From Polyangiaceae bacterium (GTDB lineage Bacteria; Myxococcota_A; Polyangia; Polyangiales; Polyangiaceae), in assembly GCA_025353725.1 (NCBI GenBank), contig JANXOF010000095.1:186001-250000 (forward strand): DNA of 64,000 nucleotides, written 5' to 3'. Within the stretch, counting starts at the first letter, position 1, and every line of letters starts with the position of its first letter. The position numbers were made by a program, and so were the translations under genes. A model generated the notes under the pieces. It was not told the origin of the DNA and made no database searches. It worked only from the letters and a program-made list of their open reading frames with translations. Shown piece by piece: positions 52,852-62,448 of the stretch.

Positions 52852-54960
52852 ATGTCCAAGACTCTCCTTCTCGAAATCGGAACCGAAGAACTCCCCTCCT
52901 CTTTCGTCGACGCCGCTCGATCGGTCCTGCCTGGCCTCGTCCGAGCGAAGTTCGACGGCCTTCGGCTCGGACACGGCCGAATCCACGCACTCGGCACGGC
53001 CCGGAGACTCGCCGTGGTCGTTGAGGAGGTCGCGGAGCGCCAGCCTGACGTCGACGAGGAAGTCGTTGGCCCACCCGAGACTGCGGCCTTCAAAGACGGA
53101 AGCCCAACCAAGGCCGCCGAGGCGTTTGCGTGCAAGCTGGGCGTCGAGACCGCGACACTCCGCGTCGTCACCTTCGAGGCTGCGGGCAAGCAAAAAGCTG
53201 GAAGATTCGTCGTCGGTCGCCGCGAGGAGCGGGGGCGCGATGCGCGCGAGTTACTCGGGAAAGCGCTCGGCGAGCTGTGCGGCGAGATTCCTTTTCGTAA
53301 ATCGATGCGTTGGGGCGCGGGCACCGCCACGTTTGGCCGACCGGTCCAATGGCTCGTGGCCCTCTTCGACACCGAGACGGTTGACGTCTCGTTCGCAGGT
53401 GTCCGCTCGGGCCGAACCTCCATGGGACACCGCTTTCTCGCCCCGGGACCGTTCGAGCTCAGCGCCGCTGATGCCTACGTGGACGCCTTACGACACAAGC
53501 ACGTACTCGTGGATCGAGACGAGCGCGCCACAACGATGATGAACCGGGTTGCCGCAGCCGCGAAGGCCGCAGGTGGCACCCATGATCCTGACGTCGCGCT
53601 CGTGAATGAAAACGCTTCGCTGGTCGAAGAGCCGTACGTCGTCACGGGATCGTTTGACGAAACCTATCTCGCGCTTCCGGCCTCCGTCATTCGTGCCGTT
53701 GCAAGGGGTCACCAAAAGTACTTTTGCGTTCAAAAAGCCGACGCATCACTCCTTCCTTGCTACCTCGCCGTCGTCAACACCGCACTCGATCCCGCACGTA
53801 TCGCCAAAGGCAACGATCGCGTCATGCGCGCTCGGCTCGCGGACGCCAAATTTTTCTTCGAGGAAGACCGAAAGGCAACCCTCGAGAGCCGCGTCGACAA
53901 ACTTCAAGGCATCGTTTTTCACCATCGTTTAGGTACGGTGCGCGAGAAAGTAGCCCGAATCCAAACGCTCGCGGGAACTTTGGCCAAGGCACTCGGCCTC
54001 GCGAGCGAGGACACCAAGGCCGTAGAACGAGCCGCGTACTTGTGCAAATTCGACCTTGTCTCGCTCATGGTGGGCGAGTTCCCAGAGCTCCAGGGCGATA
54101 TGGGCTTTGTCTACGCGCTGAATGCTGGCGAGTCGCCGGCCGTTGCCAAGGCGGTGCGGGACCACTATCGCCCCATCGGTGCCGAAGGCGCTATCGCGGA
54201 CGACGACATCTCTGCCTGCGTCGCGCTCGCCGACCGCCTCGATACGCTGGTCGGCTGTTTCGCCGTCGGACTCTCTCCCACCGGAGCCGCAGATCCCTTC
54301 GCGCTCCGGCGCGCCTGCATCGCGACGTTGCGAACCCTCCTCGAGAGGTCGCAAATCAACCCGGCGTTCGCAACGCTCGCACTAAGTGATTTGTTCGCCT
54401 GGGCCTACAAAGGATTCAGCCACACCAAGCTCGATCTCTCGCAGGCCGAAACCCTCGCGAAGATTCAGCCGTTCACGTTCGAGCGCCTACGTGGCCTGCT
54501 CGCTTCGGCCACCGAAGCGCATGTCGCCGAGGTCGTCAGCACAAACGGCGAGCTGAATCACCCGGCTTACGCGCTCGCGCGTGCGAAGGGCATTCATCGC
54601 GCTGTTACAGACGGTAAAGCGTGGTTGGCGAAGGCACGCACGGTCGCAAAGCGGCTCTCCGGCATTTCAAAAGACAGCAAACCCGTTCTCCACGGCAAAG
54701 ATGCGTTCGAGAAAGCAGAAGATGCGACCCTCGTCGACGTCATCGCCAACGTCGATGCGAGCACCCGCGAGTTGCGCACGGAGGCAGCCGTTCACGCCGC
54801 GCTCGCGCAGACCGAGGACCTCGCGGCGCGACTCGATGAACTTTTCACTCGGACGCTCGTGAACGATCCGGCGGACGCCCGAACGCCGTTGCGCCTCGAG
54901 CTTCTCTCTTACGGAGCACAGTGCATGCTTCGACTGGGCGACTTTTCGAAGCTCGCCTGA
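52852..54960 (+). CDS. glyS: Glycine-tRNA ligase beta subunit
   Basis: 702 aa from ATG 52852, the normal length and start (MSKTLLLEIGTEELPSSFVD). Other signatures are ALGTARRLAV, FRKSMRWGAGTATFGRPVQW, GHRFLAPG, PASVIRAVARGHQKYF, RMRARLADAKFFFEEDRK-type text (VMRARLADAKFFFEED), LGTVREKVAR and DPFALRRACIATLRTLLE. The beta subunit works with GlyQ in an alpha2beta2 enzyme. glyQ is usually directly upstream, but here the upstream gene is a divergent DUF2505-like gene and no glyQ is in the window, so the alpha subunit must be encoded elsewhere. Confidence 0.95.
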   Translation: MSKTLLLEIGTEELPSSFVDAARSVLPGLVRAKFDGLRLGHGRIHALGTARRLAVVVEEVAERQPDVDEEVVGPPETAAFKDGSPTKAAEAFACKLGVETATLRVVTFEAAGKQKAGRFVVGRREERGRDARELLGKALGELCGEIPFRKSMRWGAGTATFGRPVQWLVALFDTETVDVSFAGVRSGRTSMGHRFLAPGPFELSAADAYVDALRHKHVLVDRDERATTMMNRVAAAAKAAGGTHDPDVALVNENASLVEEPYVVTGSFDETYLALPASVIRAVARGHQKYFCVQKADASLLPCYLAVVNTALDPARIAKGNDRVMRARLADAKFFFEEDRKATLESRVDKLQGIVFHHRLGTVREKVARIQTLAGTLAKALGLASEDTKAVERAAYLCKFDLVSLMVGEFPELQGDMGFVYALNAGESPAVAKAVRDHYRPIGAEGAIADDDISACVALADRLDTLVGCFAVGLSPTGAADPFALRRACIATLRTLLERSQINPAFATLALSDLFAWAYKGFSHTKLDLSQAETLAKIQPFTFERLRGLLASATEAHVAEVVSTNGELNHPAYALARAKGIHRAVTDGKAWLAKARTVAKRLSGISKDSKPVLHGKDAFEKAEDATLVDVIANVDASTRELRTEAAVHAALAQTEDLAARLDELFTRTLVNDPADARTPLRLELLSYGAQCMLRLGDFSKLA

Positions 54961-54962
54961 GC

Positions 54963-55004
54963 TTCAGAGTATCGAGTCCACCCCGCTACACTCTGAAAGC
55001 GGGG
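54963..55004. promoter_or_regulatory. Two overlapping hairpins after glyS
   Basis: Stem A pairs TTCAGAGT (54963-54970) with ACTCTGAA (54990-54997). Stem B pairs CCCCGCT (54981-54987) with AGCGGGG (54998-55004). The 3' arm of A lies in the loop of B, so in a simple view only one can form at a time. Stem B alone could end transcription of glyS, although no T-run follows. Seen in the sequence; regulatory meaning is inference. Confidence 0.4.
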
Positions 55005-55066
55005 TCGAAATCGCGACGACCCATTGCGTAAGCCACGGAAGTCCTGCACGCTTTCGTGGGTATCCC

Positions 55067-56266
55067 GTGTCCGGCGACAAGTCCCCCCCCAAGCCACCAC
55101 CACTGCCGGCATCGACGTCACGCGTCCCGGCGTCGGTGCAGTCGGGGGCTACGAGTGCTCCTGCGGCGTTCGCAGGTTCGCCTGGCCGTGCTTTCGCCCC
55201 GCGTCCAACGTCACCCTCGGCCGGTATGCGCTCCTCTCGACTGCTCCCGGCCCGTCCGACAAAACTAGGTCGTTTCGATGTCGTCGCGAAGATAGCGAGC
55301 GGCGGCATGGCTTCCGTGTATCTAGGCAGGTCGTCGGATCAGACGCGCGAGGTCGTGGCACTGAAAGTCATGCGTGGTGACCTTGGCGAGAGAGACGACT
55401 TGCTCGCCTCGATGTTCGTCGACGAAGCTGACTTGCTCACGCGCCTCCGGCACCCCTCGATTGTTCGGACCACGGAAGTGGGCGTAGACGGCGCCCAGCG
55501 TTTCATCGCGATGGAACTCCTTTTAGGAATGACGCTTGCGAGCGTCTACGAGGCCTGCGAACGACGCGGTACGCGGCTGGAGCCCGAACTTGTGGCTTGG
55601 GTCGGCGCGCGCCTTGCGGAAGGACTGCACTACGCGCACGAACTACGTGACGACGCAAACGACCCTGCGGCGCTCATCCACCGCGACGTGAACCCCGCCA
55701 ACGTCTTTGTCACATTCGATGGCACGGTAAAGCTCTTCGATTTCGGAATGGCGAAAACGATGATGCAGACCAGCGCGAAAACCGCGCCCGGCATCGTGAA
55801 GGGCAAGCTCTCGTATCTCGCGCCCGAGCAGATCATGCAGCTCCCCCTCGACCGCCGCGCCGACATCTTCGGACTCGGGACGACGCTTTGGGAACTATGT
55901 GCGATGCAACGCCTCTTTCACCGAGACAGCGCGGTCGAAACCGTGCGCGCGGTCCATGCGGGGAAGATTCCCGATGTTCGCAAGGTGGCTCCGCAGGTTT
56001 CAGCGCGGCTGGCGAGCGTCATCCAAAAGGCGCTCGAGCGAAACCGCGAACATCGTTACGCCACCGCCGATGAGATCGCGCGTGCGCTGTCCGAAATCGC
56101 GGCCCCCTACGCGGCGGAGGCTCCGTCGCGGCTGTCTGCGCTACTCGACGACCTCTTTCCGGAGGAGCGAAAGAAACAGCGCGGGTGGCTCAAGCCAGCG
56201 ATTGTTCCTGCGTCGCCCGCGTCTCTCAAAGTACCTCAATCAAAGGGTCCTCCTCCATCGAGGTGA
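55067..56266 (+). CDS. Cytoplasmic Ser/Thr protein kinase, HRDVNP type
   Basis: 399 aa from GTG 55067. A Pro/Ala/Ser-rich N-terminus of 65 residues leads to a full kinase domain (about 68-340): KIASGGMASVYLG glycine loop, Lys100, HRDVNPANV with Asp207 and Asn212, and FDFGMAK with Asp225, then SYLAPEQ. The usual Lys after HRD-x is Asn209 (HRDVNP), a variant common in myxobacterial kinases and still expected to be active. No membrane segment is found; the C-terminus is basic and Pro-rich. It lies between glyS and ppdK on the same strand. Targets are unknown. Confidence 0.88.
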   Translation: MSGDKSPPKPPPLPASTSRVPASVQSGATSAPAAFAGSPGRAFAPRPTSPSAGMRSSRLLPARPTKLGRFDVVAKIASGGMASVYLGRSSDQTREVVALKVMRGDLGERDDLLASMFVDEADLLTRLRHPSIVRTTEVGVDGAQRFIAMELLLGMTLASVYEACERRGTRLEPELVAWVGARLAEGLHYAHELRDDANDPAALIHRDVNPANVFVTFDGTVKLFDFGMAKTMMQTSAKTAPGIVKGKLSYLAPEQIMQLPLDRRADIFGLGTTLWELCAMQRLFHRDSAVETVRAVHAGKIPDVRKVAPQVSARLASVIQKALERNREHRYATADEIARALSEIAAPYAAEAPSRLSALLDDLFPEERKKQRGWLKPAIVPASPASLKVPQSKGPPPSR

Positions 56267-56302
56267 AGCCACAACGCGGACAACCGTACTAATCTGAGCT
56301 TT

Positions 56303-59086
56303 ATGAAGCTCGTGTTCTCGTTCGGTGACGGCAAGGCAGAAGGCGACCCCACCCGAAAGGACCTTCTCGGAGGCAAAGGCGCAGGACTCGCCGAAATGAC
56401 CAGTCTCGGCCTCCCGGTTCCTCCGGGATTCACCATCACAACGGAGGTCTGTCGCCAGTTCACACGCGACGGTCAGCTTGCCGTCGACCTACCGCGTCAG
56501 GTCGACGAGGCGCTGACGCAGATCGAAGCGCGACTCGGAATGCGATTCGGCGACCCAAGCGCCCCTTTGCTGGTCAGCGTCCGCTCTGGGGCACGCGCGT
56601 CGATGCCAGGCATGATGGACACAATCCTCAACCTCGGCCTGAACGACGAGACAGCAAATGGGCTTGCCAAACGCACCCAAAACGCACGCTTTGCTCTCGA
56701 TTCGTACCGTCGCTTCATTGCCATGTACGCAGACGTGGCACTCGGGGTGAAACGCGAACACTTCGAAGCCGCGCTCGACGAAGCGCGCGGTCGTGTCGGG
56801 AAACGCAACGGCCTCGACGCCACGCGGCTCAATGCCGAAGAGCTTCGGCGAAAGGTAACGGACGCGGAGATTCCGGAAGCCGAGCTCGCGCACGTGGTCA
56901 CGGCTTTTAAAGCCATCGTGAAAACCCAAACCGGCAAGGCATTTCCAAACGACCCAAAAGAGCAACTCTGGGGCGCGATACGAGCCGTCTTCCACTCGTG
57001 GTCCAATCACCGCGCCGTCGTGTACCGGAAGATGCACGACATTCCCGAATCGTGGGGTACGGCGTGCAATATACAATCAATGGTATTTGGCAACTTGGGT
57101 GACACGAGCGCGACTGGCGTTGCGTTTACCCGTGACCCCTCCAGCGGCGCGCGCACCCTTTACGGCGAGTGGCTCCCGAACGCACAAGGCGAGGACGTCG
57201 TGGCGGGCATACGCACGCCGATGCCGCTCCGTCGCCAAGCGCACCTTGTCGACCCTCGCGCAGACCACGCACTAGAAACGCGCATGCCTGAGGCGTTCGC
57301 GAAACTAGTCACCATAAGCGCAGCCCTCGAGACGCACTTTCGCGACATGCAAGATCTCGAATTCACGATCCAAGACGGTACGCTCTACATGTTGCAGTGC
57401 CGGTCGGCGAAGCGAACGGGCGAAGCCGCCGTACGCGCAGCGGTGGAGATGGTGAAAGAGAAGCTCATCACCAGAGAAGAGGCTCTTTTAAGAGTCGACG
57501 CGGCCTCACTCGACCAGCTGCTCCACCCCGCGCTCGACCCTGCAGCACCGAAGACGCTCCTTGCGTGCGGACTCGCCGCGAGCCCCGGCGCGGCACAGGG
57601 CCGAATCACGTTTTCCGCGGACGAGGCCGAGCGTCTCGCGGGGCAAGGCGAAGCCGTCATTCTGGTACGGATCGAAACGTCACCGGAAGACATCCACGGA
57701 ATGAGCGCCGCGCGCGGCATTTTAACCGCGCGTGGCGGAATGACCTCCCACGCTGCGGTCGTCGCCCGCGGAATGGGCAAGCCGTGCGTCGCTGGAACCT
57801 CGGCCCTCCATGTGAGCTATCCGGACCAGACCGTTATCATTAGTCAATATGATGACAATGGACGAAAGTCAGGGCAAGTCGTTTTGAAAAAGGGTGACTT
57901 GATTACCCTCGACGGAGGCAAGGGTCATGTTTATGCCGGCGCACTTCCCACGGTAAGCGCGGAACTGACGGGAGAGTTCGCCGAGTTGATGAGCTGGGCG
58001 GACGCGACCCGAACGATGAAGGTTCGGGCGAACGCAGACACTCCGCTAGACGCGCGAAACGCTCGCGGCTTTGGCGCGGAAGGCATCGGACTCTGTCGGA
58101 CCGAGCACATGTTCTTCAACGAATCGCGCATTCGCGCCGTGCGCGAAATGATCCTCGCGGACGACGCGACGGCGCGCGACAAAGCGCTCGCAAAGCTGCT
58201 CCCTGAACAGAGGAACGACTTCGCCGAAATCTTTCGTGCGATGCACGGGCTGCCGGTCACCATCCGGCTCCTCGACCCTCCGCTCCACGAGTTTTTGCCT
58301 CAAGAAAAGGATCAAATCGAGGAGCTCGCCGGCCTTCTCGGCGTGTCGGTGGCTCAGGTCGAGCGACGGATCAAAGACTTGCACGAATACAACCCCATGC
58401 TTGGGCACCGCGGATGCCGGCTCGGGATTACGTTCCCCGAAATCTACGCGATGCAAGTCCGCGCCATCGTCGAAGCGGCTGCGGATGTCGTGAGCGAGGG
58501 CCTTGTCGTCCTCCCCGAAATCATGATTCCGCTTGCGATGACGCGCGAGGAGCTCGTTCGCATGCGCGGACTGGTCGACACGGTCACTGACGAGGTGTTT
58601 GCGAGCCGTTTGCCCGTTGTTTTCGCCTTCGGCACCATGATTGAACTTCCGCGGGCAGCCGTGTGCGCAAACGAACTCGCGCAAGTCGCGGAGTTTTTCT
58701 CCTTCGGGACGAACGATCTCACGCAATGCACTCTGGGGTTATCACGCGACGACGCGGGAAAATTTCTTCCAGCTTATGTCACGAGTGGCATCCTCGCGAA
58801 GGATCCCTTTGTCACGATTGACAGAGCAGGAGTCGGCGCACTCGTTAAGTTAGCTGTCGACGGCGGCCGCTCGACGAATCCGAATCTGAAGTTAGGCATC
58901 TGCGGGGAGCACGGCGGAGACCCGGAAAGCATCCAGTTCTTCCGCGATCAAAACCTCGACTACGTCTCGTGCTCACCCTTCCGCGTCACGATCGCGCGCC
59001 TCGCGGCGGCGCAGGCAGAGATTCGTTTTCAGCGCGAGTCACACGCGAAAGGAAGCCTTACACCGAGAGAGACACACGAATCTTAA
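56303..59086 (+). CDS. ppdK: Pyruvate, phosphate dikinase
   Basis: 927 aa, near the family's usual 870-910. It interconverts pyruvate + ATP + phosphate with phosphoenolpyruvate + AMP + pyrophosphate. The ATP-grasp part (1-340) has LGGKGAGLAEMTSLGLPVPP and SVRSGARASMPGMMDTILNLG. The swivelling phosphohistidine domain has GGMTSHAAVVARGMGKPC with His483. The TIM-barrel PEP domain shows GIGLCRTEHMFF, LRMRG-like VRMRGLV and SFGTNDLTQCTLGLSRDDAG, and the catalytic Cys867 in ICGEHGGDP. It starts 37 bases after the kinase gene, so co-transcription is possible. Regulatory partner PpsR-like proteins are not in the window. Confidence 0.95.
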   Translation: MKLVFSFGDGKAEGDPTRKDLLGGKGAGLAEMTSLGLPVPPGFTITTEVCRQFTRDGQLAVDLPRQVDEALTQIEARLGMRFGDPSAPLLVSVRSGARASMPGMMDTILNLGLNDETANGLAKRTQNARFALDSYRRFIAMYADVALGVKREHFEAALDEARGRVGKRNGLDATRLNAEELRRKVTDAEIPEAELAHVVTAFKAIVKTQTGKAFPNDPKEQLWGAIRAVFHSWSNHRAVVYRKMHDIPESWGTACNIQSMVFGNLGDTSATGVAFTRDPSSGARTLYGEWLPNAQGEDVVAGIRTPMPLRRQAHLVDPRADHALETRMPEAFAKLVTISAALETHFRDMQDLEFTIQDGTLYMLQCRSAKRTGEAAVRAAVEMVKEKLITREEALLRVDAASLDQLLHPALDPAAPKTLLACGLAASPGAAQGRITFSADEAERLAGQGEAVILVRIETSPEDIHGMSAARGILTARGGMTSHAAVVARGMGKPCVAGTSALHVSYPDQTVIISQYDDNGRKSGQVVLKKGDLITLDGGKGHVYAGALPTVSAELTGEFAELMSWADATRTMKVRANADTPLDARNARGFGAEGIGLCRTEHMFFNESRIRAVREMILADDATARDKALAKLLPEQRNDFAEIFRAMHGLPVTIRLLDPPLHEFLPQEKDQIEELAGLLGVSVAQVERRIKDLHEYNPMLGHRGCRLGITFPEIYAMQVRAIVEAAADVVSEGLVVLPEIMIPLAMTREELVRMRGLVDTVTDEVFASRLPVVFAFGTMIELPRAAVCANELAQVAEFFSFGTNDLTQCTLGLSRDDAGKFLPAYVTSGILAKDPFVTIDRAGVGALVKLAVDGGRSTNPNLKLGICGEHGGDPESIQFFRDQNLDYVSCSPFRVTIARLAAAQAEIRFQRESHAKGSLTPRETHES

Positions 59087-59154
59087 CGTTCGCGAGTGCA
59101 TGACGGTAGCGCTCAAGCCCGAGGCCCTTCGCCTCGGGAGCAGCGGGCACGCCT

Positions 59155-60438
59155 CTATTGTTTCGCGGCAAAAGCCTCGTCGGCTGCCGCGACGGTCGCG
59201 TCAATAAGCGCGTCGTCATGAGCCGCACTGATGAACGCGGCCTCGTACTGCGAAGGTGGCCAGTATTGTCCGCGGCGAAGCATCGCGCCGTGCCAAGCGC
59301 CGAACCGCGCCGTGTCGGATTTGACAGCATCCTCAAAATTTCCGACGGGCCCGCGCGTGAAAAAGAGTGTGATCATCGAACCGACGCGCTGCACGCATAC
59401 CTCAGCGCCGTTCCGTTTGGCGGCATCAACGAGGCCTTTTTCAAGCCGTGCGCCGAGGCTCTCAAGCTTTTCGTAAACGCGCGCGTCGAGGAGGCCGAGC
59501 AACGCGAGAGCCGCACTCACGGCCACAGGGTTACCGCTAAGCGTGCCCGCTTGGTAGACGGGGCCGAGAGGAGCAACCTTTTGCATGATGGCTCGTTTGC
59601 CGCCGTAGACCGCGAGAGGCATCCCGCCGCCTATGACCTTTCCTAAACACGTCATGTCAGGCCGTAACCCGACGCGCTCTTGCATGCCGCCGAGGGAAAG
59701 ACGACTTCCCGTCATAACCTCATCAAAGATCGAGACAGCTCCATGCGCTTTGCACATTTCGAGAATCGCTTCGAGAAATCCAGGAGCCGGGGGAACCACG
59801 CCCATATTGCCCACGACGGGCTCGACAATCACACCCGCAATCTCGCTCCCCCGACTACGAAAGAGCTCACGAAGCGCGCCGCTGTCGTTGTAAGGCAGCG
59901 TAAGCGTGCCTTTCGCCGTCGCAGCAGGAACCCCGGCCGAGTCGGGGACGCCAAACGTGAGCGCCCCAGACCCTGCCTTCACGAGGAGAAAGTCGGCGTG
60001 CCCGTGGTAGCAGCCTTCAAATTTCACAATCGCATCACGCCCCGTGAAGCCTCGCGCGGCACGAATCGCCGCCATACACGCTTCTGTGCCGCTTGAAACG
60101 GCACGCATCATTTCAATCGAGGGGTAAAGTGCACTCACTTTTTCGGCGAAAATGACTTCGAGTTCGGTCGGTGCGCCATAGCTTGTGCCGTTTCTCGCCG
60201 CGGTAACGATGGCCTCAACCACCGCAGGATGCGCATGCCCAAGAATCATCGGCCCCCAAGAGCCAACGTAATCCGTGTACTGCGCACCATCAGCGCCGTA
60301 AAGGTACGGGCCTTCGGCGCGCGAGATGAAGACAGGGCTACCGCCGACGGATCGAAACGCACGCACCGGGCTATTCACGCCCCCTGGAATTACACGCTCC
60401 GCTCGGGCGAGCAGGTCAACGCTCTTGGGATCACTCAT
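59155..60438 (-). CDS. hemL: Glutamate-1-semialdehyde 2,1-aminomutase
   Basis: 427 aa, full length. This PLP enzyme makes 5-aminolevulinate from glutamate 1-semialdehyde in the C5 heme route. It has IPGGVNSPVRAFRSVGGSP, SSGTEACMAAIRAARGFTGR, GCYHGHAD, IFDEVMTG with the Asp that binds the PLP nitrogen, and the PLP Lys267 in LGKVIGGGMPL. The normal MTGFR is MTGSR here, a mild change. It converges on ppdK with 68 bases between them. Confidence 0.95.
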   Translation of the reverse strand: MSDPKSVDLLARAERVIPGGVNSPVRAFRSVGGSPVFISRAEGPYLYGADGAQYTDYVGSWGPMILGHAHPAVVEAIVTAARNGTSYGAPTELEVIFAEKVSALYPSIEMMRAVSSGTEACMAAIRAARGFTGRDAIVKFEGCYHGHADFLLVKAGSGALTFGVPDSAGVPAATAKGTLTLPYNDSGALRELFRSRGSEIAGVIVEPVVGNMGVVPPAPGFLEAILEMCKAHGAVSIFDEVMTGSRLSLGGMQERVGLRPDMTCLGKVIGGGMPLAVYGGKRAIMQKVAPLGPVYQAGTLSGNPVAVSAALALLGLLDARVYEKLESLGARLEKGLVDAAKRNGAEVCVQRVGSMITLFFTRGPVGNFEDAVKSDTARFGAWHGAMLRRGQYWPPSQYEAAFISAAHDDALIDATVAAADEAFAAKQ

Positions 60439-60651
60439 CGGCGCATCCTACCAGAGCTGCCGCAGATAGCCTGTCGCCATAGCGGATAGGCTGACGCGGA
60501 TCTTGGCGGGACCACTCGAGTGAGGGAGAGGTCATCCATCCGACATGTGCTGCGAAGTGCAGGTAGTCGGTTTCGCCCCATGGAACACCCTGGCGAAACC
60601 GCGCGACTTCGCTTCCGATGTGGGCACACTCGTTGCTGGTACCCTTGGCGC

Positions 60652-60819
60652 ATGGTGCACGGCAGACGGCTTGGGCGGGCCATCCGGGGAGCTACGATGG
60701 TCGAGTACGCGCTCCTCATCGTGGCAGTGATGCTCGTTGCGGCATTGGGCTATCGCAACCTCGGCAAAAGCGTTCGAAAGAATGCTGACGAGTCTGCCGC
60801 TCAACTCTTGAAAAAATGA
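60652..60819 (+). CDS. Flp-type prepilin
   Basis: 55 aa from ATG 60652. The basic leader MVHGRRLGRAIRG is followed by ATMVEYALLIVAVMLVAALG: the prepilin-peptidase site after Gly13, Glu at mature position +5 and a hydrophobic helix, the Flp/Fap pilin signature. It should be the pilin subunit, or a pseudopilin, of a Tad-type secretion/pilus machine in the inner membrane. No Tad assembly genes are in the window. A lipoprotein gene follows 24 bases later. Confidence 0.78.
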   Translation: MVHGRRLGRAIRGATMVEYALLIVAVMLVAALGYRNLGKSVRKNADESAAQLLKK

Positions 60820-60842
60820 CTTACCCCCCCCCGAGGCGCGTG

Positions 60843-62417
60843 ATGAAGACGTTGAAATTCAGTCTGACCGGCGGCGGCGTATCGATAGTCATAGCCCTCC
60901 TCGCGGCATGCAGCAGCACCGCCACCGAGGCCCCCGCGCCCTATCCGTCGGGCGGGCCAAAGGATGCGAACGGAACCTTTCACGACGGAACCACGGTCGT
61001 CGACGGCGACCTCGCCGACCTTGCCAACGTCCTCCCCGACAGCGTTGTGTTTCCCGAGTCTGCCTTTCCGAAATTGTCGGATCGGAAGGAGGGCGACATT
61101 CTTATCGGGCAAGCCCAAAAGGAGGGAACCGCAGGCAAAAACCCAGATGGGTTTCTTCGGCGCGTTACACGCGTAAGGAAGACTCCCGCAGGTACGGTCG
61201 TCGATACGGTTCCCGCCACGCTTCCGGAAGCGGTCGACAAGTTAGACGTTCACGCCGCGCTTCCAGGCAAGGGGAGCACCACCAAACTACTCGATTACAG
61301 TGGAACCAAGCTCTTTGATTTCAAAGCTACTGCGCGAGCGCCCGATGGCACGATCGTTCCTTATACGGCTTATGCGCGCGTCGAGAAAGGCACACTCGGA
61401 TTCACGCCGGACTTCACACTCGATGCCGACATGACATTTCTCAACGTTCATTCATTCAAGGTCAGTGCCACCGGCAACCTCGACGCGAAGCTCCTGATCG
61501 CCGCGGGAGTGACCATCGACAAGTCAGTCGACCCGAAGGCCGCCGCAAAAATCGCCGGCCAAGTCATTAAGAAGACTTTCTCGAAGAACATCGCAGACTA
61601 CGATGTGAACCTCGGCACGATTGGTCTCGCCGGCATAACGATACCCCTACGAGCGCGTTACCGAGCTTCTCTCTCGTGTGATTTTGCGTTCACCGCACCG
61701 GTCGAAGCGAAAGTCGGCGGCAACGCCACGGGGTCGGTCACCGCAGGATTCTCTTATGCGGACGGCAAGCTTACGCCCGCGTTCGACAAAAGCGCCGCGC
61801 TTACCCGGACGGCGCCAACGTTTACAAAACCTGGGATCATGGAGGCGTATTGCTCGGTGAGCCCGACGTTCGAGCTCAAGATGTTCGGGGTCGCCACCGG
61901 CCAATTAACGGTGAACGCGCGGGCGGGGATGGGTGCGTCGCAAACGTGTACGGACAAAGACGCGACCGGCATAACGAACGCGTTGGTCACTGGCGACGTC
62001 GAGGCGGGCGTGGCCGCGAAGGTCCTCGCGAACGTCGATGTCTTCGGACTCTATAAGTGGAAAAAAGAATGTACGCTTTTCGACGTGAGCGAAATCGAAT
62101 CTTACGTCGCGACATATCCCTATCCCGGAAGTCCAAGCGCCACCTGCGTCGACTCGGGCTCATTCCCACTTCCCGTCGCGGCAACGGCTAATCCGGACGG
62201 ATGCTTCGATGAGACAGACGAACCAACCGCGCAGCCAAAAGCGCCTATCCCAGGAAAATGTATACACGATGTGTGCACCATCGGCGACAAGCTGGGTCAA
62301 GCGTGCAACGACTGCACAATGAAGATTTGCGCCGCTGATTCCTATTGCTGCGACACCTTCTGGGGCCTGTCATGCTTCGAGCGCGTTTCGCAATACTGCG
62401 GAAGAACGTGCGAGTAG
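60843..62417 (+). CDS. Large lipoprotein with Cys-rich end
   Basis: 524 aa from ATG 60843. The leader ends ALLAAC, a strong lipobox. The main part (about 60-430) is beta-rich with long alternating strands (TLGFTPDFTLDADMTFLNVH, then SFKVSATGNLDAKLLIAAGV) and resembles a lipid- or ligand-binding barrel, but no family is recognised. The last 70 residues are Cys-rich (KCIHDVCTIG, ACNDCTMKICAADSYCCDTF, YCGRTC), like other surface proteins in this window. It begins 24 bases after the Flp pilin gene, so a joint function with pilin is possible. Confidence 0.74.
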   Translation: MKTLKFSLTGGGVSIVIALLAACSSTATEAPAPYPSGGPKDANGTFHDGTTVVDGDLADLANVLPDSVVFPESAFPKLSDRKEGDILIGQAQKEGTAGKNPDGFLRRVTRVRKTPAGTVVDTVPATLPEAVDKLDVHAALPGKGSTTKLLDYSGTKLFDFKATARAPDGTIVPYTAYARVEKGTLGFTPDFTLDADMTFLNVHSFKVSATGNLDAKLLIAAGVTIDKSVDPKAAAKIAGQVIKKTFSKNIADYDVNLGTIGLAGITIPLRARYRASLSCDFAFTAPVEAKVGGNATGSVTAGFSYADGKLTPAFDKSAALTRTAPTFTKPGIMEAYCSVSPTFELKMFGVATGQLTVNARAGMGASQTCTDKDATGITNALVTGDVEAGVAAKVLANVDVFGLYKWKKECTLFDVSEIESYVATYPYPGSPSATCVDSGSFPLPVAATANPDGCFDETDEPTAQPKAPIPGKCIHDVCTIGDKLGQACNDCTMKICAADSYCCDTFWGLSCFERVSQYCGRTCE

Positions 62418-62448
62418 GACTCTCTCGACCGCCTGAGGAACCAGGCTG

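Noticed and set aside
54963-55004. True H-type pseudoknot
   Set aside because: The arms are in pseudoknot order, but no bases separate the 3' arm of stem A from that of stem B, so the loop needed to cross the 8-bp stem is missing; reported only as alternative hairpins.
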